A DNA stretch of 64,000 bases from Ariolimax columbianus (GCA_036924085.1 JAVGWX010000011.1:25885476-25949475), one strand, 5' to 3'. Positions 19,935-29,385 are shown, counted from the stretch's first letter. Numbers and translations are program-made. Notes: generated by a model not told the origin, from the letters alone.

Positions 19935-20255
19935 GTTAGGAGCAATGGGAGAAACTTGGAGGCTGGAAACTACAGAACTGCACTCTCCCCAGGCGTAGTA
20001 TTGAGCAAGATAAAAACCACCAACAAACGTTCAGTCTAATAGTAAGGCTTGTATCAATTTTAGAGCTGAAGCAAAAGCTATTCATTCAGCAACAAGGATC
20101 ATTATCAGTCAAAACACAACTACAAGGAAAACGGTAAACGTGAGCGTTTTCCAAGCCACCTCAAGCCCCAAACCTTATAGACTATCAGACGAAATAAAAT
20201 ATAACATCGCATCGCTGTTCCAAAAATAATAAACCAGACCTCGTCCTGCAGTTCT
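19935..20255 (+). pseudogene. LINE-H RNase H fragment
   Basis: Reads CINFRAEAKAIHSATRIIIS (the second catalytic residue block), then YRLSDEIKYNIASLFQK, matching TCTNFRAEARAVHAATQIIF and LSHEINYNIGLMSQK of the LINE-H copy at 21 kb. The third Asp region is deleted (KTVNVS joins FQAT) and stops follow. Confidence 0.65.
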
Positions 20256-20265
20256 TCTTCTTCAT

Positions 20266-20577
20266 CAACTGATGCTAGGCTTCTAGTCCGGTGAGGTTCA
20301 CGATCAACTGATGCTAGGCTTCTAGTCCGGTGAGGTTCACGATCAACTGATGCTAGGCTTCTAGTCCGGTGAGGTTCACGATCAACTGATACTAGGCTTC
20401 TAGTCCGGCGAGGTTCACAATCAACTAATGCTAGGATTCTAGTCCGGCGAGGTTTACGATCAACAAATGCTAGGCTTCTAGTCCGGTGAGGTTCACGATC
20501 AACTGATGCTAGGCTTCTAGTCCGGTGAGGTTCACGATCAACTGATACTAGGCTTCTAGTCCGGTAAGGTTCACGAA
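20266..20577. repeat. 39-bp minisatellite, 8 units
   Basis: The unit is tgatgctaggcttctagtcc then ggtgaggttcacgatcaac. Middle units carry shared variants (ggcgagg), the outer ones ggtgagg. It is bounded by a cttcttcttc run at the left and gaagaag at the right. Confidence 0.9.
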
Positions 20578-20980
20578 GAAGACTGGGCGTTTCTGGTCTT
20601 CACCGGTCCCACATCTTTACGAGCATGGTCGCTCTTCCCATCGTAAGGCTCACCCTGGGGGCCACTCTTTCCCTTCTCTCTCTTCTTACCTCACTCTGTT
20701 TCATTTGACTCTGTCCTACAGTCACACTCTTGCACAACTTTCACACGCGCCCTCATGGTGAGGCCCTTCCATTGCACTTTGGTTGGGCTAGCTTCTAAGG
20801 GCGCATAAACCTATCATAGGTACATACAGACTCACACATGCATCCAAGCACTGGTTTATGCGTCCTGATATCGCCCAATGGACTACGGTCTGGGGTGGAA
20901 AATGGCGCGACTCCGCCAGTAGAAACTTAGAAACTAATGAGGCAAACATCTAAGCAAAAAAAAAAAAAAAAAAAAAGGTC
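20578..20980. other. Unclassified region ending in poly(A)
   Basis: Pyrimidine-rich at 20660-20750. An A23 run lies at 20957-20979, next to the 3' side of the LINE-H copy but in the wrong sense to be its poly(A) tail. Confidence 0.4.
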
Positions 20981-20981
20981 G

Positions 20982-21910
20982 CTTCCCCAGGCCAGACTGC
21001 CTCTCTTTGGTCTGCATAGGTAGGACATTCTTGCAGAATATGTTCTGGTGTTTGCTAGAGTGCTCCACAATCGCACGTGGCAGTGTCTCTGAGAGCCATT
21101 CTGTGGAGGTGGACCTTGAGTCTGCAATGTCCCGTTCTGAGTCTGAAGATCTTTGTCTGCCCATCTCTACCAATATTGTCTATGCTGTCATTTTCTGGCT
21201 TGTATTCTTTGTACTGTTCTCTCCATTCTGTCCTCATGGATCGTTTGATGAGTGTCTTTGCTTCTTTATAGCTCTGCGGATGGGGAACCTGCTTGCCACC
21301 ACTTCCTGCTTTTGCGAGCTCATCTGCTTTCCCGTTTCTAGTGATCCCACAGTGGCCCGTAATACATTGTAGGACTAAATCTGTTTTTTGAGACATCAAT
21401 CCTATGTTGTAGTTTATTTCATGTGAGAGTATATCTTCTTTGTGGCTTGCGATGGCTTGGAGTACACTCTTTGAGTCTGTTACAATTACCGTTTTCTTTG
21501 TATTTATGTTTTGGCTGAAAATAATCTGAGTTGCTGCATGAACAGCTCTTGCTTCAGCTCTGAAATTGGTACAAGTCTCTCTTGCTGGTATGGAGTGATT
21601 TTCTATGTCGCCATTGGAGTGCTCAATGTAGATTCCACTGCGTCCTCTTTTATCGCTCACCGAGGCATGTCCATCCACACGAACCGAGGCAGATCCATCC
21701 ACACGAACCGAGGCAGATCCATCCACACGAACCGAGACAGATCCATCAACACGAACCGAGGCAGATCCATCCACACGAACCGAGGCAGATCCATCCACAC
21801 GAACCGAGGCAGATCCATCCACACGAACCGAGACAGATCCATCCACACGAACCGAGGCAGATCCATCTGTGTACAGTCCTACGGTGGATTCCGGCACAAT
21901 GTGGGATCCA
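20982..21910 (-). pseudogene. LINE-H RNase H with in-frame minisatellite
   Basis: The open frame 21055-21897 (280 aa) carries a full RNase H domain: TDGSA (D11), NFRAEARA (E115), IVTDSKSVLQ (D141) and NGKADELA (D192), so all four catalytic acids are in place. GHCGITRNGK replaces the usual HxGxxGN. Nine 8-residue units (consensus VDGSASVR) separate the first strand from the rest. The C-terminus (RLRTGHCRLKVHLHRM, then CDCGAL) matches LINE-H elsewhere. A stop follows where other copies continue PKQTPEHMLQ, because of a small frameshift. No RT is present upstream, so it is a 5'-truncated copy. Confidence 0.8.
21661..21870. repeat. 24-bp minisatellite, about 9 units, inside RNase H
   Basis: The plus-strand unit is cacacgaaccgaggcagatc then catc. 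It is a multiple of three and keeps the minus-strand RNase H frame open, repeating the codons of the first catalytic motif. Confidence 0.9.
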
Positions 21911-22376
21911 TGGAAACGAAAAAGCAGATGAGCTCGGAATAGCTGGAAGTAGCAGCACGCAGACTAGCCATCCACAGCAAAAACTCTCATCAAACAATCC
22001 ATAAGGACGGAATAAAGAGAGCAAAATTAAGAATGCAAACCAGAACATGACAGCATAGACAAACTCCATAGGCAGATATGAGCAGAGGAAAATCTTCAGA
22101 CTCAGAACGCGACATTGTAGACTCAAGGCCCACCTCCAAAGAATGGGTCTTAGAAACAGCGTCACGTGCGATTGTATAGCACCCAAGCAAACACCAGAAC
22201 ATATCCTGCACAACTGACCTACTTATAGAAGCTAAAGAGAGGCAGTCTGGCCCGGGGAAGTGACCACGCTAGAAAAGTAGTGCGTTTCAGACGAAGACCT
22301 GACACGCACAGCTTCCTCTGTGTACCTCGCTGGATTAGAAGCATGGCATAAGTTGATCGAAAAATATGAAGACTAC
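21870..22376 (+). pseudogene. LINE-H RNase H C-terminus, opposite orientation
   Basis: Starts RWIPAQCGIHGNEKADELG (fourth catalytic Asp in NEKAD) and continues in broken frames: IGRYEQRKIFRLRTRHC, LRNSVTCDCIAPKQTPEHIL and then LTRTASSVYLAGLEAWHKL to a double stop near 22376. It is head-to-head with the minus-strand copy, sharing the 'gtggattccggcacaatgtg' segment at their junction. Confidence 0.7.
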
Positions 22377-22496
22377 TAATAATCAAGCGGGAGTGTTGGT
22401 TGTAGTCTTAGTTGTTCAGGGAGGCGCTAATCTGACATGCGAACAACATGCTCAGTCCATCCGATCTGGGCTCTTTACAGCAGCGTGTGGATGCCA

Positions 22497-23425
22497 GAGA
22501 CGTGCCCCGAGACAAACCCATGCGGTGGTTGGGACGTACCCCGAGACAAACCCATGTGGTAGTTGGGCCGTGCTCCGAGATAAACCCATGTGGTGGTTGG
22601 GACGTGCTCCGAGATAAACCCATGTGGTGGTTGGGACGTGCTCCGAGATAAACCCATGTGGTGGTTGGGACGTGCTCCGAGATAAACCCATGTGGTGGTT
22701 GGGACGTACCCCGAGACAAACCCATGTGGTAGTTGGGCCGTGCTCCGAGATAAACCCATGTGGTGGTTGGGACGTGCTCCGAGATAAACCCATGTGGTGG
22801 TTGGGACGTACCCCGAGACAAACCCATGTGGTAGTTGGGACGTGCTCCGAGACAAACCCATGTGGTAGTTGGGACGTGCTCCGAGACAAACCCATGTGGT
22901 AGTTGGGCCGTGCTCCGAGATAAACCCATGTGGTGGTTGGGACGTACCCCGAGACAAACCCATGTGGTGGTTGGGACGTACCCCGAGACAAACCCATGTG
23001 GTGGTTGGGACGTACCCCGAGACAAACCCATGTGGTAGTTGGGACGTGCTCCGAGACAAACCCATGTGGTAGTTGGGCCGTGCTCCGAGATAAACCCATG
23101 TGGTGGTTGGGACGTACCCCGAGACAAACCCATGTGGTGGTTGGGACGTACCCCGAGACAAACCCATGTGGTAGTTGGGACGTGCTCCGAGACAAACCCA
23201 TGTGGTAGTTGGGACGTGCTCCGAGACAAACCCATGTGGTAGTTGGGACGTGCTCCGAGACAAACACATGTGGTAGTTAGGACGTGCTCCGAGACAAACC
23301 CACGTGGTAGTTAGGACGTGCTCCGAGACAAACCCATGTGGTAGTCGGGACGTGCCCCGAGATAAACCCATGTGGTAGTCGGGACGTGCCCCGAGATAAA
23401 CCCATGTGGAAGTTAGTACAAACTC
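22497..23425. repeat. 34-bp minisatellite, about 27 units
   Basis: The unit is gtggtagttgggacgtgctc then cgagacaaacccat. Three main variants (gtaccccgagac, gtgctccgagat, gtgctccgagac) occur in a mixed, partly recurring order. All forward frames stay open for long stretches because 34-bp units have no stop, hence several spurious 270-300 aa frames. Confidence 0.95.
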
Positions 23426-24524
23426 CGAGACACAGTCATATTGTAGTTTGATACCTTGTGAGACACTTTCATCAAGTTATTATTACGCACCTGATACACA
23501 TTCATAGCGCGGCTTGTACGCCAGTCATGTGCTACCTACTGGACCCCACCTGCCCCCTCCCCCAGGCGCATGCGTGTGTCAGTAATTTACCTGCGACAGA
23601 CGATGACTCACCAGTTGCCCCCACGACCTTATTGTTATTATCACAATGTCAATTTCTGCGTACCAACTTTACACACGTCAAACCTAACACCTTGACTGAC
23701 AATCCTGTGGTTGCCCAAAAGTTCCACGACGAAGTGTATTTCGACGTGCCCAAGAGCTCAGGTATGGAAGCTGACTTATTTCATGATGTTTAGTACATGT
23801 AAATGTAGGGCCGTAGCAGGCACTGCTGTCGGGGATAGAGTGTTGCCTGAATTGATTGTACTAAGCCTTAGATTAGTGATTACTGTAGGTAGCAGTGGCT
23901 AGGTGTCGCATGCACTTGCGCAGCACATATGGGAATGACGTCCGTGCTCACAGTGTACGATTACAGAAGAGACTGACGTTTTTGGATGGGGGTAAGTTTG
24001 ATAATAAAAGGACTTTCTACAATGGGTTTACAAAGAAATGCGTCCTGTTTACAATCAGAAGTGTTTGTCGTGTAAAACAGTCTGAGTCGATACATTTTCT
24101 CAAGGACACTCATCAGATGTTTACGAAGTCCGACCTTGACGTCCTGTTCAGATTGGAATAGAAGCATCTGTGTGGCTAGCTGGGGGAAATGATTGGTTTA
24201 GCCTACAGCATATTGCATGATCTCATTTTGGTGGGAGATATTTCAAGAAACACGAAGAGGTTTAACGTCAAGTGCAAATGTTGCAGAGACAGCAGGCCAA
24301 GGCCTTCTTTGCTTTAGGTGATGGTGCCCCGATAAAACGATTGGATACGTCTATCAATGTTTGTGGAAACTATGATGAGAAATATGGGACAATGTAAGCG
24401 CAATAATGAATGGTTTTCATGTTCGTATCTTATTTAGTTTAAAAAAAAAATATATGTAACATTACAGCAACATGATTTCAAAGAACTACACTAATCTGAA
24501 GAAACAAAACCGCCACGAACGAGA
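23426..24524. other. Unclassified, comparatively unique sequence
   Basis: One of the longest stretches without recognised repeats. A 111-aa plus-strand frame (23458-23793) and an 88-aa one (23895-24161) exist, but neither shows a family motif, signal peptide or splice context that I would trust. Confidence 0.35.
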
Positions 24525-24790
24525 GAAAGCAGAAGGGACCAAGTTACTGACTTCCGATAGTACTTTAGGCACATCAAACGCCTCAAGGGCTTAGAAGAAA
24601 CAACGAAACTGAAGAATATGTTGCCTAGACGAGGCGAGGACAGACCGAAGAGATAATTGACACAATTCATCAAAGATATTCTGAAGATAACAACGACAGT
24701 GGGCGTAACAGCTGGCCAGATATAAAGTGTATTACTGTGATAAGATCGCAGTTCTGCAAAAGACATTCTTCATGATGATGATCAATATGT
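24525..24790 (+). pseudogene. RTE-2-like LINE C-terminal fragment
   Basis: Reads RRDQVTDFRYFRHIKRLKGL then MLPRRGEDRPKR, the [RK]YFGHIKRxxGL and GRGRPR blocks. A TVGVTAGQI segment and a 3' end 'aaaagacattcttcatgatg' resemble the RTE-2 terminus. Stops interrupt. Confidence 0.55.
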
Positions 24791-25828
24791 CTGTCTGAAA
24801 TGGTTGCCAGTGCGGAATACAAGATTGGAAATGGCACAATAAGATTACCAACGTTGAATTGTTGGGAAAAAATGGGACAAATATCAGTGTCGCATGAAAT
24901 ACAGGGAAAGCGATGATTCTGGATACGTCATACATTACGGAAACCAGTGGATAACATTACCAGACAATCTTTGTTCTGGAATCCGAAGGGAACAATTAAA
25001 TAGAGGAAAAACGAGGCACTCATAGAAGAGGCAGTTGGATGTCAATTTAGAGGCAACTGGAGGTCAATGTAAAGGCATGAACGTAGACAGAACTGACTCA
25101 GATGGCTTATAATAGGACGATTTGGCGCGTATTTGTTGAGACCTAAACTCCGCAGGAAGAAGTTAGGATATATATATAACTGAAGAAGACAATATAAAAC
25201 CGCTTCCGATTGAAGGCCCTGGAAACAGACTGCAATTACGCAACCTGGATACTGGATAAGCGATTAAGGACCAAAAAGGGAAGGCAGACTGGGGGTAAAC
25301 TTAATGGGTGGAAGAGGAGGGGATTGGGGTGGGGGAAGTCAAAAGGCGCAGATAACGCGTAAACTGTGATACATGGGCACAATCATTTTGTACAGGACGA
25401 ACAACGAAGCAGAAAAGGAAAAAGAAGAAGAAGTAGAAGAACTGCAGGTTGGATATGAAGCACTGTTTCGCTTTACGAGTTTCATTCCGCATTACGCCGT
25501 TTCGCAAGTACAGCCGGTTGTTCTTGCTTTCACATCTACCAGTATTGAAGCTCTTCCCATTTGATCTATTTTCTAAAGTAGCAAGTTAAAATGGCGCATC
25601 TTGCATCCCGAAGCGTACCGAAGAAGCTGGGCCTGGGTCCTCCTCGCTGATGTGCAATTCTAGACTTTTCAACATTTTCACCACTTTGGAAATCACAGTG
25701 ACGATCCCCACCTAGTTGGACGGGCTCCTGTAACACAGACTTTTTCCAGATGCACCAGACGGACGTGACATGTAGGTCTTGGCCAGTATGTTTCATTTGA
25801 CTCACAATGTATTTCGCACTAAATTGTT
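24791..25828. other. Unclassified region
   Basis: No family recognised. A GAA-rich stretch lies at 25410-25440. Confidence 0.35.
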
Positions 25829-25923
25829 ATGGATTGGCTTGGCTTGGCATGTCTTGGCTTGGATTGGCATGGCTTGGCTTGACTTCGTTAGTTCTCAATC
25901 TCCCGCTACCAAACCCTAAAAGG
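25829..25923 (-). mobile_element. SINE-A (long form), 3' part, interrupted by the rDNA insertion
   Basis: A TTGGC-rich tail region (25829-25883) is followed by gttctcaatctcccgctacc and aaaccctaaaagg, the 3' end of SINE-A on the minus strand. The copy at 61735-62087 has the same CCAAG-type tail. The element continues at 29065. The last 13 bases are the left target-site duplication. Confidence 0.75.
25911..25923. repeat. 13-bp TSD of the rDNA-containing insertion, left
   Basis: aaaccctaaaagg, identical to 29052-29064. It carries 'ccctaaaagg' where other SINE-A copies have 'ccctgaaagg', so both sides share the same private variant. Confidence 0.85.
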
Positions 25924-26560
25924 ATCTGGGGCTAGTCTCTCGGTTCCTCGATTAACTCGCATCCAGTTGTCCTACAGCGATCTCAGTCCCGCCAGGAGTG
26001 AGAGCGCGGGCTTGCCTACTAAGCTCACCCGTCTCTCCCCGGCACTCTAGCAGGACCAATTTCATGGAATCGTACCGCTGGTAAAGGTGCGTTACCGTAG
26101 TCCGTATCGAGAAGCTTTGTCAGTCCGTGTGGATCGTTGAAGGCTAGCGCGAATAGCCAATCTCGACAGTTCGTCTCGCTTGTGGTCCTTCTCTCGCAAT
26201 GAGCTTGTGACCGGCAAATGGAAAGCAGGAATCGTGCCTAAAGGCCCTGTCCTCGCCCGACCAACCGGTCGGAGATGGGCAGGCCGGCAGGCAAAAATCG
26301 TCTCCAGTCCTAGTGAAAATCATCGCCGGGGCCGTTGGGGTCCATTCTAAACAGAGCGCTGCCATCCTTCCCCGAGCGAGCCTTCGGTGGGTTGGTGTGT
26401 GTACGGGCCCCTGCCAGGCGGTCCTAGGTAGACGGAGTGAGGGACGGAACAACCGTCTGTCCGTCAGTCGGTCCCTGCGGCCGTCCTGGTGAGGCTTTTT
26501 ACACATCCAGTCATCCATCCATCGCCGAACGGTGTGTGTGGTTCGTACGTCTCCGACATA
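25924..26560 (+). other. 5' ETS-like leader
   Basis: About 640 GC-rich bases immediately upstream of the 18S start with no coding frame. Position and composition suggest the pre-rRNA external transcribed spacer. This is inference, because ETS sequence is not conserved enough to recognise by eye. Confidence 0.55.
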
Positions 26561-27704
26561 TATCTGGTTGATCCTGCAAGTAGTCATATGCTTGTCTCAA
26601 AGATTAAGCCATGCATGTCTAAGTTCACACTGTCTCACGGTGAAACCGCGAATGGCTCATTAAATCTGTCGAGGTTAGATGACACGATCCTACTTGGATA
26701 ACTGTGGCAATTCTAGAGCTAATACATGCTTACCAAGCTCCGACCCTCGCGGAAAGAGCGCTTTTATTAGTTCAAAACCAATCGTCGTTTCCCTTCGCAG
26801 GGTAGCGGCGTCCCCACTGGTGACTCTGGATAACTTTGTGCTGATCGCATGGCCTCATGTGCCGCCGACGTATCTTTCAAATGTCTGCCCTATCAAATGT
26901 CGATGATACGTGACATGCCTACCATGTTTGTAATGGGTAACGGGGAATCAGGGTTCGATTCCGTAGAGGGAGCATGAGAAACTGCTACCACATCCAAGGA
27001 AGGCAGCAGGCGCGCAACTTACTCAATCCCGGCACGGGGAGATAGTGACGAAAAATAACAATACTGGACTCTTTCGAGGACAATTAATTGGAATGAGTAC
27101 ACTTTAAACCCTGTAACCAGGATCTATTGGAGGGCAAGTCTGGTGCCAGCAGCCACGGTAATTACCGCTCCAATAACGTATATTAAAGTTGTTGCAGTTA
27201 AAAAGATTGTAGTTGGATCTCAGGCGCAGGCGATCGGTCCGGCTTGCGCCGGTTCACTGTCCGTTGTCTCTTGCCCTACGGTCTGCCGGCTCTTTCCTGC
27301 GGGTGATCTTCGCTGAGCGTCCCTGGTGGCCGGCGCGTTTACTTTGAAAAAATTAGAGTGTTCAAAGCAGGCCTTGCCTGTCTGAATAATGGTGCATGGA
27401 ATAATGGAATAGGACCTCGGTTCTTTTTTGTTTGTTTTCGCAACTGGAGGTAATGATTAACAGGGACAAACGGGGGCATTCGTATTACGGCGTTAGAGGT
27501 GAAATTCTTGGATCGAAGCAAGACGAGATACTGTGAAAGCATTAATCAAGAACGAAAGTCAGAGGTGCGAAGACAATCAGATAGCGTCGTAGTTCTGACC
27601 ATAGACGATGCCGACTAGGGATCCGCAGGAGTTGCTTCGATGACTGCGGGCAGCTTCCGGGAAACCAAAGTGTTTGGGTTCCGGCGGAAGTATGGTTGCA
27701 AAGG

Positions 27705-27751
<47 letters not shown>

Positions 27752-27818
27752 GCGGCTTAATTTGACTCAACACGCCAATACTAAAATGATTGACAGGCCG
27801 AGAGCACTTTCGTTGGGT
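26561..27818 (+). rRNA. 18S rRNA, 5' two-thirds, degenerate
   Basis: Small-subunit rRNA begins at tatctggttgatcctgc and is collinear through gtagtcatatgcttgtctc, the V4 region, ggtgaaattcttggatc, caaagtgtttgggttccg and ggaattgacggaagggcacc. It ends near gattgacagg...gagcactttc, roughly 70% along a normal 18S. Substitutions hit invariant sites: the 530-loop block reads gccagcagccacggtaa (normally ccgcgg), and gacaatcagatagcgtc replaces gacgatcagataccgtc. Several look like CpG decay. The 3' third, including the decoding site, is missing, so it cannot give a working ribosome. It is a pseudogene, not part of the active array. Confidence 0.9.
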
Positions 27819-27945
27819 CTAATAGGGAACGTGTGCTGGAATTAGACCCTCGGAAGACAGGTCAGTTTTACCGTACTAATGACAGGGCGTTGCTATGGTA
27901 ATCTTGCTCAATCCGAGAGAAATCGCAGGTTTCAGATGCTTGGTC
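27819..27945 (+). rRNA. 28S rRNA 3' region, first partial copy
   Basis: Starts abruptly at ctaatagggaacgtgtgctg, a block of the large-subunit 3' domain. It continues gacaggtcagttttacc and ggtaatcttgctcaatccg (equivalent of the sarcin-ricin neighbourhood), then stops at cttggtc where 18S-like sequence restarts. Confidence 0.85.
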
Positions 27946-27982
27946 ATTGACTGACTAAAAGCACTCTCTTGATTCGTTGGTG
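27946..27982 (+). rRNA. 18S rRNA piece, second occurrence of the junction
   Basis: attgactgactaaaagcact then ctcttgattcgttggtg equals the last 18S bases before the first junction. It shows that a unit of about 160 bp (18S end plus 28S start) was duplicated after the fusion formed. Confidence 0.8.
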
Positions 27983-28456
27983 CTAATAGGGAACGGGTGC
28001 TGATATTAGACCCTCGGAAGACAGGTCAGTTTTACCCTACTAATGACAGGGCGTTGCTATGGTAATCCTGCTCAATTCAAGAGAAGACGCAGGTCTCAGA
28101 CACTTGGTCCACGTACCTGGCTGATAAGCCAATGGTGCGAGGCTACCATCTGAGGTATTACGGCCGAACGCCTCTAAGCCGGAATCTCGCCCTGAATCTC
28201 AGCACCAATGCGACGGGAGGCAACGATATGGTTGGGACCTGGCGCTCGTGTCTCAGCCCGACCCGATCGAGCCGCAGAAAAAGGTTATTGCCGTCCCGCC
28301 GATCAAAGCGGGCGGGGAGCTGCTCGATATTCACCCCATACGGCGTTGAGGTGTGAAACCATTAGTAAAAGACTTAGTTCTCGGTCGGGGTGTCGTAAGC
28401 AGTAGAGCAGCCACCTCACTGCGGACTGTTGAGACTCAACCCTTGATCATGAGATA
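27983..28456 (+). rRNA. 28S rRNA 3' end, second and longer copy
   Basis: Collinear with the large-subunit 3' end: ctaatagggaacgggtgctg, ggtaatcctgctcaattc, ggctgataagccaatggtgc, gaggctaccatctgagg, aacgcctctaagccgg, and the terminus gagactcaacccttgatcat. Many substitutions at conserved positions. The rest of 28S, ITS1, 5.8S and ITS2 are absent. Degenerate copy. Confidence 0.9.
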
Positions 28457-28915
28457 TGCCCGCACACCAGGCGAACAACATCTCCGTGCCATGACCATGC
28501 TTGTCCCCTGGTTAAAGGCACTCCTGCCTCGCTCTTTACCTCTGTCTGCTATCAGTCATCCCAAAGGACGCAGAAGAGATGCAGGCCAGCGGACATTGCA
28601 CCTCTGCCCTATTGTGACAACCTCCAAGGTGGCTGGGAATGCTAGGCGTGCCATCACTGCAGAGGAGCCGAGAAATTAAAGGGAGCAAAGAGATACCCCA
28701 CTCACATGCAAATGCTACGTTTCTGGCAGGACGTGACGATCCTGGGACACAGACACACTGGACTGCCTCTCTTCCGGGATAGTACAAACTAGTACATAGT
28801 CCATCATATCATATCATCACCACACTCTATAGACACGAGTAGGGAAGACTTGATAGTCCTGTAAGACAACTTCCCTAAGAGAGACAACTCTGACCACAAA
28901 CAACTGCTGCCTTGC
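28457..28915 (+). other. Unidentified middle part of the chimeric insertion
   Basis: No match elsewhere in the window and no recognised domain. It may be 3' ETS or the body of an unknown retroposon. Confidence 0.4.
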
Positions 28916-29051
28916 AGATAGGCTGAGGACAGCCAAAAGCTAAGGAGGGCATCCCTACAGAAACGCTTGTTGAAATCGGATGCACTGGGCCACAGGCTTA
29001 ACAAAACAGTGCAACGTATATCGCTGTAACCAGCGTGCGAAGAAGAAGAAG
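28916..29051 (+). mobile_element. SINE-core-related 3' end with (GAA)n tail
   Basis: Contains ttgttgaaatcggatgcact at 28968, matching the core of SINE-T and SINE-A. It ends ccagcgtgcgaagaagaaga, close to the LINE-G terminus (cagcgtacgaagaagaag). A plus-strand frame (SLQKRLLKSDALGHRLNKTV, then a stop) is open across it. This suggests the core could derive from the 3' end of a LINE, though this is weak. Confidence 0.6.
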
Positions 29052-29064
29052 AAACCCTAAAAGG
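29052..29064. repeat. 13-bp TSD of the rDNA-containing insertion, right
   Basis: aaaccctaaaagg, identical to 25911-25923. Confidence 0.85.
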
Positions 29065-29385
29065 GCTTAAGTAGCAGAATGTAGTCCAGAGAACGGAATG
29101 TGTTGTGTTGTAGTTTACAGCTTGACTACGATATTTGTACCTTTCGGTCCAACACATCCGACTTCAGCAAACATTATTTGAGTACCGGGTTAGCATTCCC
29201 TCCTCGATCCCTTCTCGATCCCTTCTCCTTAGCCAGTCTGCCCTGTTGCAGCCTGTTATTCAGGATCACCGCATGGAGGCGTAGAAGGGTCTTGGCAGCT
29301 CAGGTTCGCTGGCCCTGACACTAGCAGCCAGATATGGGTCGCTGACGGCTGCGCTCATGCGCTGCTTAGCGTCTTGATCCCGAAA
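29065..29385 (-). mobile_element. SINE-A (long form), remainder after the insertion
   Basis: Continues exactly where the left part stopped: gcttaagtagcagaatgtag, then the reversed core near 29140-29175, the 5' body with cagcctgttattcaggatc and the 5' end near 'cttgatcc'. Confidence 0.8.

Larger units (their letters stand above)
25924..29051 (+). mobile_element. rDNA-containing chimeric insertion (candidate rRNA-derived retroposon)
   Basis: A 3128-bp block lies within a SINE-A copy between exact 13-bp direct repeats. From 5' to 3' it holds a GC-rich ETS-like leader, the 5' two-thirds of 18S rRNA, a fusion to the 3' end of 28S rRNA (the junction region present twice), about 500 bases of unknown sequence, a segment related to the shared SINE core, and a (GAA)n tail. 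Sense rRNA, a 3' simple-repeat tail in the same sense and target duplications are what LINE-mediated insertion of an RNA would leave. A DNA-level patch that captured pre-existing rDNA is the alternative. Confidence 0.7.

Noticed and set aside
20957..20979. Poly(A) tail of the LINE-H copy at 21 kb
   Set aside because: The A-run is on the plus strand while the LINE is on the minus strand, so the sense is wrong for its tail.
22408..23371. Several 270-298 aa frames with GLSRGTSQPPH-type repeats
   Set aside because: The 34-bp unit lacks stops in these frames. All frames are open at once, which is an effect of the repeat.
23458..24161. Host coding exons (111-aa and 88-aa frames)
   Set aside because: No recognisable domain, and I could not find a convincing splice or start context. 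Left as unclassified, not denied.
26561..28456. A functional rRNA gene or an rDNA array edge
   Set aside because: The 18S 3' third, 5.8S, both ITS and most of 28S are missing, invariant sites are mutated, and the block has its own target duplications.
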